Origin: G025836975 sp048751585
GTDB lineage: Bacteria > Pseudomonadota > Gammaproteobacteria > Burkholderiales > Burkholderiaceae_B
Direction: 5' to 3'
Assembly: GCF_048751585.1 (NCBI RefSeq)
Contig: NZ_JAZHOB010000012.1
Span: forward strand, 1 to 64,000
Length of the DNA stretch: 64,000 nucleotides
The notes beneath the pieces are model-generated. The model was not told the origin of the DNA. It searched no databases and worked only from the letters and a program-made list of their open reading frames with translations. The position numbers and the translations under genes are program-made. Within the stretch, counting starts at the first letter, position 1; each line of letters starts with the position of its first letter. Of the stretch, positions 1-8,313 are shown piece by piece.

Positions 1-899
1 CTTGGACTTCGGGTTGCGTGGCATAAATGCTCCTTGGACGCATGTTATGCCTTGAACACGAAATTACTGACAGGCCCCGTCTGTATGGCCGCGAAGCGGT
101 GCTTGGTCTTAAATCCGATGCTTGGGGCACGATCACGCTGGGCCGCCAGGGCAACATCGCCTATCGCTGGCTGGCTGGTGTCGCCACGCCCTTCGGCAAC
201 AACTTCAATCAAGCTCGTACCGCCGGCACGTTCAGCGTGGCTGAGGTACGTTACGATAACCAGATTCAGTACCTGACTCCCAGCATTTCTGGCTTCCAGG
301 CTGGTATCGGGTATTCGTTCAATGCGGATGGCGAGCAAGAGTTCAAGCAGGGGGACCATAACGAGCCGAATGTCCGCGCCGTGACTGCTGGTCTACGCTA
401 TTCGAATGGTCCCGTGGCTGCGGTCCTGACCTATGACCAGATAAAGGACGCCACGACCGGCACCGGCGTCAAGGCCAAATCCTGGAACCTTGCAGGCAGT
501 TATGACTTCGAGGTGGCCGAGGTACATCTGGGCTTCGGCATCACTGATGACGGCTGGTTCGGCACTCCTTCTCAACTGCGCAATTCTGAACTCGGTTTCG
601 GCAGTATCCGCGCTTACAACGACGGCTTCCGTGCTAACTCTTACGGCGTAGGCCTAAGCGCTCTTGTCGGCGCGCGCGGTAAGCTGCTCGCCGGTTGGGG
701 CATGGTCGATCCACGCGACAACGGTGCGGCCTACGCTGGCCGAGACCTCAAATCGCAGCACATTTTTGGTCTAGCCTACACCTATAAGCTCTCCACGCGC
801 ACCAATCTTTATGCGCAAGGCGCCTATGGCAAAAATGTCGCCTTCGCTTCGGGTAACAAGACTCAGTCGATTGGCGTCGGCCTGCGTCACAGCTTCTAA
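1..899 (+). pseudogene. Outer-membrane porin, 5'-incomplete and probably frameshifted
   Basis: The stretch from about base 80 to 899 encodes the C-terminal three quarters of a trimeric Gram-negative porin. It starts at the RLYGREAVLGL loop seen in such porins and ends with LRHSF, whose terminal Phe is the usual outer-membrane assembly signal. The first ATG (27) follows an in-frame TAA (24-26) and gives no signal peptide. Frame 1 over bases 1-75 reads ...YALNTKLLTG, which resembles the porin segment that normally precedes RLYGRE. I therefore infer that the gene enters from outside the window and carries a one-base frameshift near 75-80. It is related to the intact porin at 4055-5212. Whether any product is made is unclear. 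Confidence 0.65.
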
Positions 900-912
900 G
901 TTGGCATGATGT

Positions 913-948
913 CCATCAGCGGTGCAGAAACTCCATGCACGCTGATGG
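913..948 (+). terminator. Hairpin downstream of the porin remnant
   Basis: A 13-bp stem (CCATCAGCG-TGCA paired with TGCACGCTGATGG, one bulged G) lies 14 bases after the porin stop. There is no clear T-run after it, so it is either a weak terminator or an mRNA-stabilising hairpin. The rest of 900-1218 holds no gene I can support, only the operator-like motif at 1090. Confidence 0.35.
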
Positions 949-1089
949 GCGATTGTGCTTGCCTCGATAGCCGCTATGGTGTGCTGCTTTTCTTTCCGAA
1001 ACGACGGCATGGCGGGGAAGAAGCCAGGCGTGATCGACTGTGTGCACTACCGAATCCACTTAGGCAAAGGTCATTACGCTTTGAATTGG

Positions 1090-1105
1090 GTAACAAAAAA
1101 GTAAT
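1090..1105. promoter_or_regulatory. ATTAC-N6-GTAAT-like operator (variant)
   Basis: The minus strand reads ATTAC TTTTTT GTTAC. The first half-site and the T6 spacer are identical to the sites at 17401 and 24209, while the second half is degenerate. It lies 114 bp upstream of the DUF4148 gene at 1219. I infer a response-regulator site from its recurrence. The binding protein is unknown. Confidence 0.4.
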
Positions 1106-1218
1106 GCGCGTGTTCGCAAACTGACCGGGCTGATTTCCTACAATTCATTCAAGCGGCTTAACTTTCATCACGCGCCATTGCGCAGCCGCATGAGTTCGTA
1201 AATTCTAGGAGTAAACGT

Positions 1219-1545
1219 ATGACTAACTTGAAAAAGAACCTTCTCGCAGCAGTGCTGCTGGCAACAACGACGATGGCGGTCAGCGCACAGCCGCATACCT
1301 CCACTGTGAGTGCAAGCGCGGTAGCGTCCTCGAACATAGCCGATGTTTTCGGAGAGCCCAAGACGCGTGCGGAGGTACGTGCGGATCTAGCATTGTGGAA
1401 AAAAGCAGGGCTCGATAAATTCTGGGCTGGCGAGAGCACTCCTGATACCTTTAGCCGTGAATACAGGTCTGCCTATGCCGAGTATGTGCGGCTGCGTAGT
1501 GGCCCCGAATATAACGCAGAGGTCCAGCGGCAATCGGGACGATAG
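1219..1545 (+). CDS. DUF4148 secreted protein
   Basis: This 108-aa protein has a signal peptide (positively charged MTNLKKN, then a hydrophobic stretch, cut near AVSA-QP at about residue 23). The mature part contains the DUF4148 signature KTRAEVRADLALWKKAGLDK. This small family is abundant in Burkholderiales and has no firmly assigned function. The ATG follows AGGAG at a good distance, and a strong terminator lies downstream. Like the gene at 8314 it sits beside a porin, which suggests an envelope-related role. An ATTAC-N6 motif lies upstream, so it may belong to the metal-responsive set. Confidence 0.85.
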   Translation: MTNLKKNLLAAVLLATTTMAVSAQPHTSTVSASAVASSNIADVFGEPKTRAEVRADLALWKKAGLDKFWAGESTPDTFSREYRSAYAEYVRLRSGPEYNAEVQRQSGR

Positions 1546-1590
1546 TTCGATTTGACGACGCTCTTCTCCGCGATGGGATGGCGGTAGTCA

Positions 1591-1623
1591 CCGCGCACGG
1601 CTAGACTTGTGCGCGGTTTTTTT
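1591..1623 (+). terminator. Rho-independent terminator of the DUF4148 gene
   Basis: CCGCGCAC (1591-1598) pairs perfectly with GTGCGCGG (1609-1616) and is followed directly by seven Ts. It ends the transcript of 1219-1545, 46 bases after the stop codon, and separates it from the convergent kinase gene. Confidence 0.9.
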
Positions 1624-1686
1624 ATCCAGCGCCCAGCCGGCCATTTCATGTATGGAGCATTTAAGAGCCTCAAACCAGAACCGAGA

Positions 1687-3021
1687 CTAATGTATCGGTC
1701 TAGCCACGGTAAATCCCATTGTGACCAATCGCTCAACCGACCGGGCAAACGTTTTGCCGCCATGCATTCGAGCTATTGCAGCAACGATTGCTAACCCCAG
1801 CCCAAAATGATCTTGATCACTAGACACCCGCTCTGCCGGTAGCCTGACGAACCGCTCAAAGCACCTTACCAGGTGCTCTTGTGCGACAGGCGCGCCAAGA
1901 TTACAAACTGCGATCCGCACCTCTTCGCCTTCTGATTCCACTACGATTAGCACATCACTGAACGCGTCGGCGTGCCGGATCGCATTTGATAGTAGATTCG
2001 ACACGGCGCGTTGAAAAAGCGTACGACTAATCAATGCTGAGGCGTCGCCCACTAGCAGTAACTTCACATCAGCTTCCTCGGCCTGAGCTTCGTGATAATC
2101 CATAACCTCCTGGATTGTAATGGCAATACTGTTGGTCGGTTCCGTCTTAATCCTCGTGCCACCATCGGCCCGTGCGAGGAGCAGAATGTCGCTTATGACT
2201 CTTTCCATTCTGTGCAGATCTTCCAGATTAGAAACGAGCATTTCTTCAAGCGAGCGCTCATAGCGTTTAGAACTTAATGCCAGCTCGGTTTCACCAATCA
2301 GCGTTGCCAACGGCGTCCTTAGCTCATGGGCCAGATTGGCATTAAATTCCTCCATCTGAGCATAGGCACCTTCGATACGTTCGAATAACGCGTTGAACTG
2401 CGTAATCAACGGGGAAATCTCTGCCGCAGGGTCCTTCGCCTCAAGCCGCTCGCCAAGCCGTTCCGGGGACAACTTTGCCACCTGGCTGCTCAATGCATCG
2501 ATCGGGGTCAGCGCCCTGCGAACCAACCACGCTGCACCTAACGACGCGAGTGCTGCGCCTAAAATTGCGCCGATAAACAGAGCCAGTGCCAAGCGCTTGA
2601 GAAAACGGATGTCGGAAGTGATGTCCATGCTCAGTTGCGCTTGGATCGGTCCCGTCGATAGTCCATACTCGGGTAGCATAAACGTAAGCTGCCGAAACAT
2701 GCTTGCCTTGGCGTTTAACGGTCTCTTACCAAACGTCTGGATCACACTGTTACTCTGCAGAACTAACGAGAGCTCTGGATGGCCATGGAAGAAATCCAAG
2801 AGCTGATGTTGCAACGAGTCGGGGCTATCTTTAGATGCATTTTCCGTAGCTAAATGCTGAATCGCCCTCTGCTTTTCCCTCAAAAGTTCGGTCTGGCGGG
2901 TCGCGAAATTCGAACCAATAACAAGATAGACAGCTGTACAGATAAGTCCTACACTTACTAAGGTTTGTATCGCGAGCCAGCGCGAAAGTCGGCCTCGAAT
3001 TGAGTTTGAGCAACTCAACAT
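1687..3021 (-). CDS. Heavy-metal-type sensor histidine kinase
   Basis: This 444-aa membrane kinase has TM1 at about residues 15-37, a periplasmic sensing loop of roughly 105 residues, TM2 at about 143-167, and a HAMP linker (about 168-220). The HisKA domain has the phospho-acceptor in NLAHELRTPL (His232). The C-terminal ATPase has an N box (NLLSNAIRHA) and a G box (FGLGLAIV). It resembles the CusS/IrlS/CzcS group and would phosphorylate the regulator encoded just upstream. The two genes overlap (ATGTTGA), so they are translationally coupled. The ligand cannot be read from sequence, but neighbouring operons suggest a metal ion, probably Cu or Zn. Confidence 0.9.
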   Translation of the reverse strand: MLSCSNSIRGRLSRWLAIQTLVSVGLICTAVYLVIGSNFATRQTELLREKQRAIQHLATENASKDSPDSLQHQLLDFFHGHPELSLVLQSNSVIQTFGKRPLNAKASMFRQLTFMLPEYGLSTGPIQAQLSMDITSDIRFLKRLALALFIGAILGAALASLGAAWLVRRALTPIDALSSQVAKLSPERLGERLEAKDPAAEISPLITQFNALFERIEGAYAQMEEFNANLAHELRTPLATLIGETELALSSKRYERSLEEMLVSNLEDLHRMERVISDILLLARADGGTRIKTEPTNSIAITIQEVMDYHEAQAEEADVKLLLVGDASALISRTLFQRAVSNLLSNAIRHADAFSDVLIVVESEGEEVRIAVCNLGAPVAQEHLVRCFERFVRLPAERVSSDQDHFGLGLAIVAAIARMHGGKTFARSVERLVTMGFTVARPIH

Positions 3022-3710
3022 TCGCCATCCCGAGCCTCAATTACATAGCCCATGCCGCGCACGGTGTGTATGAGTTTGTTCTCGAATGGGCCATCCACCT
3101 TTGCGCGTAATCGCCGCACGGCCGCTTCAACTACGTTAGTATTATTGTTGAAATTAATATCCCAGACCTGTTCGGCTAAAGTCTGCCGGGACAAGACTTG
3201 GCCACGCTTGCGCATGAATAACTGAAGCAAAGCGAACTCCTTCACAGTCAAGTTGATCGGCTGCTCGTTCCGAAAGACGCGTCGGCGCAGAAGATCTAGC
3301 TCTAGATCGGCTACGCGAACGATATTCGTGTGGGAGTCAGTCAAGTTTGCAGGGTCGTTCCTGCGAGCCAACGCAAAGATCCGAGCCATGAGCTCAGTTA
3401 GTGAGAAGGGCTTAGGAAGGTAATCATCAGCGCCATCCTCCAGCCCTCTTACCCGGTCTTCAACCCGATCTCTTGCGCTGAGCATGAGCACTGGCACACG
3501 ACTCTGTTTGCGTAGCTCGCGTAACAATTGAAATCCATCCATACCCGGCAACATTACATCCAGAAGGATAAGATCGTATGGGGTTTCCTGTGCGAAAAAT
3601 AGGCCTTCCCTGCCGTCGCCAGCCACATCAACCACATAGCCATGCTCCGTCAACGCTCGAAGTAAGTAGTCTGCAAGCTTTCTTTCATCTTCGACCACAA
3701 GAATTTTCAT
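3015..3710 (-). CDS. OmpR/CusR-family response regulator
   Basis: This 231-aa regulator has an N-terminal receiver domain with acidic pocket residues E7/D8, phospho-acceptor Asp51 (LLDVMLPG) and the conserved late Lys in LPKPF. A winged-helix DNA-binding domain follows and ends in VRGMGYVIE. I chose the ATG at 3710 because GGAGG lies upstream and the protein then begins with the canonical MKILVVEDE; longer versions add an unrelated tail. It is the only OmpR-type regulator visible, so it is the prime candidate to bind the ATTAC-N6-GTAAT sites in this window, including one 159 bp upstream of its own start. That link is inference. Confidence 0.92.
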   Translation of the reverse strand: MKILVVEDERKLADYLLRALTEHGYVVDVAGDGREGLFFAQETPYDLILLDVMLPGMDGFQLLRELRKQSRVPVLMLSARDRVEDRVRGLEDGADDYLPKPFSLTELMARIFALARRNDPANLTDSHTNIVRVADLELDLLRRRVFRNEQPINLTVKEFALLQLFMRKRGQVLSRQTLAEQVWDINFNNNTNVVEAAVRRLRAKVDGPFENKLIHTVRGMGYVIEARDGEC

Positions 3711-3868
3711 TGTTGTTGTGATTCCTCCATGGAAAATGGCTAAGCGCACAGTGGTACGTGAGGCGAGAACGCATCTGCAGTCGTCGTTAGCAGCTCGTCC
3801 CTAACGCACGGTATGCTCGTAACCCGTATACGTTACGTTAGTCAGCCTGTCATTAGCAGGACACGGTG

Positions 3869-3884
3869 ATTACGAATCCGTAAC
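3869..3884. promoter_or_regulatory. ATTAC-N6-GTAAC operator upstream of the two-component genes
   Basis: ATTAC GAATCC GTAAC has nine of ten half-site bases matching ATTAC-N6-GTAAT. It lies in the 344-bp stretch between the regulator start (3710) and the end of the porin gene (4055), a suitable place for autoregulation. I see no gene in that stretch. An imperfect hairpin at about 4011-4036 may end porin transcription. Confidence 0.45.
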
Positions 3885-4054
3885 CTTGCTGGCATACGCC
3901 CTGCGCCATACGGCCTCGGGCAATGCACAGCATTCCGCGACAAAGGAGCCGAGAGCCGTCACGGTACGTTCGAGGAGTTTTCTCGGACCCATGCGGAAGC
4001 CTCTTCGGTCCCGCTACGCTAAGTGAACGCAGCGGGCATCCCATACACATTGGG

Positions 4055-5212
4055 TCAAAACTGATGACGCAACCCTACGCTGACAGTTTTAACCTTCGCG
4101 TCGTCCAAGAATGCGAAGTTATCGGTATACGAGCCGACGGCATACAACTCGGTCCGCTTTGAGAGCGTATAGGTATAACCGAGGCTGAACGTATTTGAGC
4201 TTGCATCTCCTCCGGTAAGATCTTTGTTATTTGCGTCTGCTCGCGCCCAGGAGCCGAACATGCTGCCCGCGGCTCCTACCGGCGCAGAGACTGCAACTAA
4301 GTATGAATTTGACTTGAAACCGTCGACGAAAACATTAGTCGGCACACCGGAGAAGTTCCCTACAGCCCCCCCAGGCAAGCCTGCCCCACCGAACCAGCCA
4401 TCAGTCGTCCTGCTATACGCAAGTGCCAGCTTGGCTACTTCAAAGTCGTAGGCTGCGCCAACGACATACGACCTGGGCGTCGCCTGCGTCTGTTGATCAC
4501 TCAGCTTGTTCGAAGGGTTTAGTTGATCATACGATATAAAGGCTGACAACGGCCCATTCCCGTAGCGAAGCGCTGCTGTTATGGCGCGTGTATTATCAGC
4601 CGTATTGAATCCCACTTGATTCGATTTGGAATCATCCGCACTAAATGAGTACCCAAGGCCCATGGTGAAGCCATTTATCGTCGGCGTCTCATAGGTGACT
4701 AGTTGGTCGTAGCGTACCCAATTTACTGAGCTAAAGCCCGACCCACTGCCCATATTCAGTTGAGTAAAACCTCCGCCAAACATTGGGCCAAGAACGCTGT
4801 AAAAATAGCGCGACCCAATGTTGTACTGGCGACCTATATTGAACTGACCCCAATTATCACTGCCAAGCCCAACAGTCGCGTTACGACCGAACAGGCGACC
4901 GCCTTGAGTCGATTGCCCATTGCTAAGATTGAAACCGGACTCCAGTTGAAACTTGGCATACAGTCCGCCGCCAAGATCCTCTTTTCCCCGTATACCCCAA
5001 CGCGATCCGTTCTTGACGCTGTCCGTCATGCCGAAGCGGCTGCGATCTAATGACACTCTCTGATTGCTGACTGGATCTACTATCGTCCCGTCCACCTTCG
5101 AGTAGCCAACGCCCGCGTCGAGTATTCCGTATAGCGTAACGGAGGTCTCCGCCTGAGTAGTACTGGATAGTAACGTAGCCAGAGCGGCCATTATTTTTAG
5201 CGTATTTTTCAT
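4055..5212 (-). CDS. Trimeric Gram-negative porin
   Basis: This intact 385-aa outer-membrane porin starts at ATG 5212, after AAAGGAG. Its signal peptide is MKNTLKIMAALATLLSSTTQA, and the mature protein begins ETSVTLYGILDAGVGY, the standard first strand of Burkholderiales porins. It has repeated beta-strand patterns, a GRLFGRNATVGL loop and a final RHQF. It should form a general diffusion channel for small solutes. An IS66 element sits 98 bp upstream of the start codon and has cut the gene off from its original upstream region, so expression is probably altered. Together with the DUF4148 gene at 8314 it formed a divergent pair before the insertion. Confidence 0.93.
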   Translation of the reverse strand: MKNTLKIMAALATLLSSTTQAETSVTLYGILDAGVGYSKVDGTIVDPVSNQRVSLDRSRFGMTDSVKNGSRWGIRGKEDLGGGLYAKFQLESGFNLSNGQSTQGGRLFGRNATVGLGSDNWGQFNIGRQYNIGSRYFYSVLGPMFGGGFTQLNMGSGSGFSSVNWVRYDQLVTYETPTINGFTMGLGYSFSADDSKSNQVGFNTADNTRAITAALRYGNGPLSAFISYDQLNPSNKLSDQQTQATPRSYVVGAAYDFEVAKLALAYSRTTDGWFGGAGLPGGAVGNFSGVPTNVFVDGFKSNSYLVAVSAPVGAAGSMFGSWARADANNKDLTGGDASSNTFSLGYTYTLSKRTELYAVGSYTDNFAFLDDAKVKTVSVGLRHQF

Positions 5213-5302
5213 GAAAGGCTCCTTTAACCCTGAGGTAGACACGGCGCTGATTGCAGTAAATGCTCGTTCCTGCATGCACGCTTTAACGCGAGATCCATAC
5301 AT

Positions 5303-5330
5303 GAAGCGAAGTAAGCGCCCGGTGAACACA
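5303..5330. repeat. IS66 right end: target duplication plus inverted repeat
   Basis: GAAGCGAA (5303-5310) is one copy of the 8-bp target duplication. The element then begins GTAAGCGCCCGGTGAACACA (5311-5330), the classic IS66-family terminus. It matches the other end at 16 of 20 positions. Confidence 0.92.
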
Positions 5331-5390
5331 CATTGACGAACGGCCGCAGTTGCGGCCGTCAGTTTTTAGTCATCGGGTTAACGGCGTTAA

Positions 5391-6959
5391 CTACGCCGTT
5401 TCAGGTTGCCACCGGTGCGGCAACAACGCTTCGATCCGGTTATTCGGATGCGTGGGCAGACGCGTGAGAACACCTTTGAGATAGGCATACGGATCATGCC
5501 CGTTCATTTTCGCTGACTGGATCAGGCTCATCACGGCAGCCGCACGCCGGCCCGCCCGCTGGGAGCCAGCGAACAGCCAGTTCTTGCGGCCAAGAGCAAT
5601 TGGCCGGATCTGATTCTCGATCCAATTGTTATCGATGGGTAATCGACCATCATCCAGGTAGCGCGTCAGCGCCGCCCAGCGCTTCAGGCTGTAGTCCAGC
5701 GCTCGGGCAATGCCGGTGCCGTCGGGCACCTTCAGACGATGGGCCAGCATCCAGGCATGCAGTGCCTGGGCAATCGGCCTGGCTTGTTGTTCACGTAGGC
5801 GTTGGCGCTCCTCAGGCAGCAAGTCTGCCCCCTGGACTTCGATCTCATAGAGCTGGCCGATGGACTTCAGCGCCTGTTCAGCGATCAGACTTTTGCCCGA
5901 CTGATGCAGTTCGAAGAATTTGCGTCGAGCATGCGCCATGCAACCGACCTCGGCAATGCCTTGTTCGAAGCAAGCTTTATATCCGCCATAATCGTCGCAG
6001 ATCAGTTCGCCGCGCCAGTCGCCCAGGAAGGCCCGGGCGTAAGCCCCGCTGCGTCCTTCGGTAAAGTCGTAAACGACAGCCTTCAGATCCTGGAAGGCGC
6101 CGGGGGCATAGGCCCACAGATACGCGCGATGGGTCTTCTTGCTACCCGGTTGCAGGACTTGAACAGGTGTTTCGTCCACATGCACCACCGGTTCGTTCAG
6201 GATGGCCTCGCGCAGGGCATCGACCAGCGGCTGCAAGCGCACCCCGCATACGCCTACCCATTCAGCAAGCGTGGAGCGGGGGATCTTCACGCCGGCGCGT
6301 GCAAATATCTGTTCTTGGCGGTAGAGAGGGAGATGATCCGCATACTTCGCTACCAACACTTGAGCCAGCAGACCCGAGGTAGCGATTCCCTTGTCGATGA
6401 CCTGTGCCGGCATGGGCGCCTGGGTCAGCGTTTCGCACTGACGGCAAGTCCATTTGCCCCGGATATGTCGTTCGACGCTGAACACGCCTGGGATGTAATC
6501 CAGCTTCTCGGTGACGCTCTCACCGATGCGCTGCATCTGGCAGCCGCAAGTACACGTGGTGCAGTGTGGTTCGTGGTGCACCTGGATACGGGGCAACTCC
6601 GGCGGCAAGGCCTGACGCTTGGGCTCAGAGACCGTCTTCTGCGCAGGCGGCTGCCCGCCCAAGCTGATCAACTCCTGCTCGATGGCAGCGATGTCGGCAT
6701 CGACGGCGTCTTCCAGCAACAGCCCCTGCTCGCCGCCGAGCTGTTCGCTCTTCTTACCGAAGCGATAGCGGCGCAGCACCGCGATCTCATGCGTGAGCTT
6801 GCGGATGTGGGTGTCCTTGAACTGGATGTCGTGCGTTTGCTTGACCACCAGTTGGCGGGTCTCATCGAGCTCGCCCATCAACCGCTTGGCCAAGGCCCGC
6901 AAGGCATTGGCATCAAGCTGTTCGAGGGTAGGCGCAGATTTCACAGACATGGCCGCCAT
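5391..6959 (-). CDS. tnpC: IS66 transposase TnpC
   Basis: This 522-aa protein is full length for IS66 transposases. It has an N-terminal coiled-coil region ending in the LRRYRFGKKSEQL motif and a Cys-rich zinc-finger-like segment (HCTTCTCGCQMQRIGE, then CRQC). The DDE catalytic core includes VHVDETPVQVL and ICDDYGGY, with a late Glu near NNWIENQIRPIALGRKNW. A C-terminal IS66 domain follows. Translation could begin at MAAM or three codons later at MSVKS. I see no internal disruption. Confidence 0.95.
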   Translation of the reverse strand: MAAMSVKSAPTLEQLDANALRALAKRLMGELDETRQLVVKQTHDIQFKDTHIRKLTHEIAVLRRYRFGKKSEQLGGEQGLLLEDAVDADIAAIEQELISLGGQPPAQKTVSEPKRQALPPELPRIQVHHEPHCTTCTCGCQMQRIGESVTEKLDYIPGVFSVERHIRGKWTCRQCETLTQAPMPAQVIDKGIATSGLLAQVLVAKYADHLPLYRQEQIFARAGVKIPRSTLAEWVGVCGVRLQPLVDALREAILNEPVVHVDETPVQVLQPGSKKTHRAYLWAYAPGAFQDLKAVVYDFTEGRSGAYARAFLGDWRGELICDDYGGYKACFEQGIAEVGCMAHARRKFFELHQSGKSLIAEQALKSIGQLYEIEVQGADLLPEERQRLREQQARPIAQALHAWMLAHRLKVPDGTGIARALDYSLKRWAALTRYLDDGRLPIDNNWIENQIRPIALGRKNWLFAGSQRAGRRAAAVMSLIQSAKMNGHDPYAYLKGVLTRLPTHPNNRIEALLPHRWQPETA

Positions 6960-7016
6960 GATGCCATGCCTGTGAGCGGGGCACTATTCGGATTGCACCG
7001 GATTGCAAATTTGTGC

Positions 7017-7349
7017 TCATAAGAGGGCGATCGACCCGTTCTCGCCCAAGCGTTGCCACGGCAGGCCAATGACCAGGGCCCGTGCCTGTTCAGCAGAGAG
7101 CTCGATCTGCGTTTCACCGGGACGTGGCCAATGCACACCGCCTTGATGCAGGCGGCGCACGGCCAACCAGATGCCGAAGCCATCACACACCAGAATCTTC
7201 AACCGTGTGCCCCGGCGGTTGGCAAACACATAGGCGTGATGCGGCTGCGAGGCGCCGAAGACTTCCACGACACGAGCCAGCAGCCGATCCATGCCACTAC
7301 GCATATCCACGGGCTCGACGGCCAGCCAGATTCTCTCGATGCGGATCAC
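7017..7349 (-). CDS. tnpB: IS66 accessory protein TnpB
   Basis: This 110-aa accessory protein of IS66 elements is required with TnpA and TnpC in well-studied members. It has the family signature RIWLAVEPVDMRSGMDRL and a conserved VFANRRGTRLKIL/WLAVRRLHQG core. I place the start at GTG 7349, where GTGA overlaps the tnpA stop codon. Such coupling is typical of IS66, and this start gives the normal TnpB length. A longer upstream reading adds only a tnpA-overlapping tail. Confidence 0.88.
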   Translation of the reverse strand: MIRIERIWLAVEPVDMRSGMDRLLARVVEVFGASQPHHAYVFANRRGTRLKILVCDGFGIWLAVRRLHQGGVHWPRPGETQIELSAEQARALVIGLPWQRLGENGSIALL

Positions 7350-7720
7350 CGAAACAGCTCTCGCAACCAGGCGCCGCACTCGTGGGCGGCCTGCGCGGGC
7401 CAGCTCACCCACGCTTGCAAGGCACCTCGTTGTAATTGGACCTCAATGGCCAGCGGGGGAGCCGACGCGCTGTGATGTGCGTCTATTGCCGGTGTCGGGC
7501 CGGCAACGACAGGAATAAACACTGGCGTGTCCGGCAGCGTCAGCTCGCCCCGCCTGGCTTCGCGGCGCCAACGCTGGACCATGTTCGGATTTAGGCCATG
7601 CGCAATGGCGATGCCCGCGACCGAAGCGCCTGGCTGGTCGCATGCCTGAAGAATCTGTGCCTTGAAGGCCTTGCCGTGCGTGCGTCGCCTGGGCCGCTGG
7701 GCTGAAGAGTCTGATTCCAT
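7346..7720 (-). CDS. tnpA: IS66 TnpA
   Basis: This 124-aa first gene of the element has an N-terminal helix-turn-helix of the IS3/IS66 OrfA type (RRRTHGKAFKAQIL...GASVAGIAIAHGLNPNMVQRWRRE) and a variable acidic/Pro-rich C-terminal part. It overlaps tnpB by four bases (GTGA). Its ATG (7720) lies immediately after a perfect 13-bp hairpin, which probably limits its translation. Confidence 0.9.
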   Translation of the reverse strand: MESDSSAQRPRRRTHGKAFKAQILQACDQPGASVAGIAIAHGLNPNMVQRWRREARRGELTLPDTPVFIPVVAGPTPAIDAHHSASAPPLAIEVQLQRGALQAWVSWPAQAAHECGAWLRELFR

Positions 7721-7721
7721 G

Positions 7722-7754
7722 GATAGTCCCCACTAAAAACAAGTGGGGACTATC
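7722..7754 (-). promoter_or_regulatory. Hairpin covering the tnpA ribosome-binding site
   Basis: GATAGTCCCCACT and AGTGGGGACTATC form a perfect 13-bp inverted repeat with a 7-base loop, ending one base before the tnpA ATG. The only Shine-Dalgarno-like sequence (GUGGGG) is inside the stem. Transcripts that include the whole hairpin would have tnpA translation blocked, a known way for insertion sequences to avoid activation by read-through. The role here is inference. Confidence 0.6.
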
Positions 7755-7780
7755 GTCCAAATTGCGGCGCTCCCTCAAGG

Positions 7781-7808
7781 TGTGTTTGGCGGACGCTTAC
7801 GAAGCGAA
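7781..7808. repeat. IS66 left end: inverted repeat plus target duplication
   Basis: On the minus strand the end reads GTAAGCGTCCGCCAAACACA (7800-7781), matching the opposite end at 16 of 20 positions. It is followed outward by the second GAAGCGAA (7801-7808). Confidence 0.92.
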
Positions 7809-8157
7809 TCCAAGACTGCGGGACTAAGAGCTTAGTCGGCGGTGCCCAACAATCTACGAACTCATCGATTACAAATTCGTTATCTGCATAACGTCGAGAT
7901 CGACACTCTGGCCCCTTTGGGTTTGCGAACGCCCGATTAGCTTTAATAATTGCAAAGGTTCTTGCTGCCGATAATCGGTCGAATGAAGTCGCGAAACAGT
8001 GTCTCAAGTTTTGGGTCTGCCACACCGCGGCATATTTCCGCAGGCTGTAGGCGCGAATAATGGTTGAAACAGCGAGCTCTCCGCGACAGCCCAGTCCGGC
8101 TAGTCAATCAGCGAGTCAGCACGTGTATACGCACGACCGATACAACCAGCAACGATC

Positions 8158-8204
8158 ATGACGACAGATTGACGAAGATGACGCAAATGTCATGCTGTCG
8201 TCAT
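8158..8204. promoter_or_regulatory. Nested palindromes with CusR-box layout
   Basis: ATGACGACAG (8158-8167) is perfectly inverted at 8195-8204. Between them lies a second palindrome, ATGAC GCAAAT GTCAT (8178-8193). ATGAC-N6-GTCAT has the same half-sites and spacing as the E. coli CusR/PcoR box as I recall it. The site is about 110 bp upstream of the DUF4148 gene at 8314, and before the IS66 insertion it also lay upstream of the porin. The rest of 7809-8313 contains no convincing gene. Confidence 0.5.
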
Positions 8205-8313
8205 CGGCCTGTTGGCGCTCGGGGCATACAGTAGATCCATCGCCAGAAAAACTAGCACGGCGCTAGTGAATCAACGACTCCGTTGGCAACCACTCTTTTA
8301 AAAGGAATGAATA

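Larger units (their letters stand above)
5311..7800 (-). mobile_element. IS66-family insertion sequence, complete
   Basis: This 2490-bp element has terminal inverted repeats beginning GTAAGCG at both ends, and a perfect 8-bp duplication GAAGCGAA at 5303-5310 and 7801-7808. Inside are tnpA, tnpB and tnpC in the usual order on the minus strand, all apparently intact, so it may still be mobile. The perfect target duplication indicates simple transposition without later rearrangement. It is inserted in the formerly shared upstream region of the porin (5212) and the DUF4148 gene (8314). A GC-rich palindrome CGGCCGCA-GT-TGCGGCCG (5341-5358), followed by TTTTT on the plus strand, sits just inside the right end and may stop transcription entering the element. 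Confidence 0.95.

Noticed and set aside
5369..5393. IS66 right end placed at GTTAACGGCG next to the tnpC stop
   Set aside because: That placement gives no target duplication and a poor repeat match; the end at 5311 gives a perfect 8-bp duplication and 16/20 matching repeats.
5802..7022. Long 406-codon plus-strand frame
   Set aside because: It is fully antisense to IS66 tnpC, which has all catalytic motifs; the frame has no recognisable domain or ribosome-binding site.
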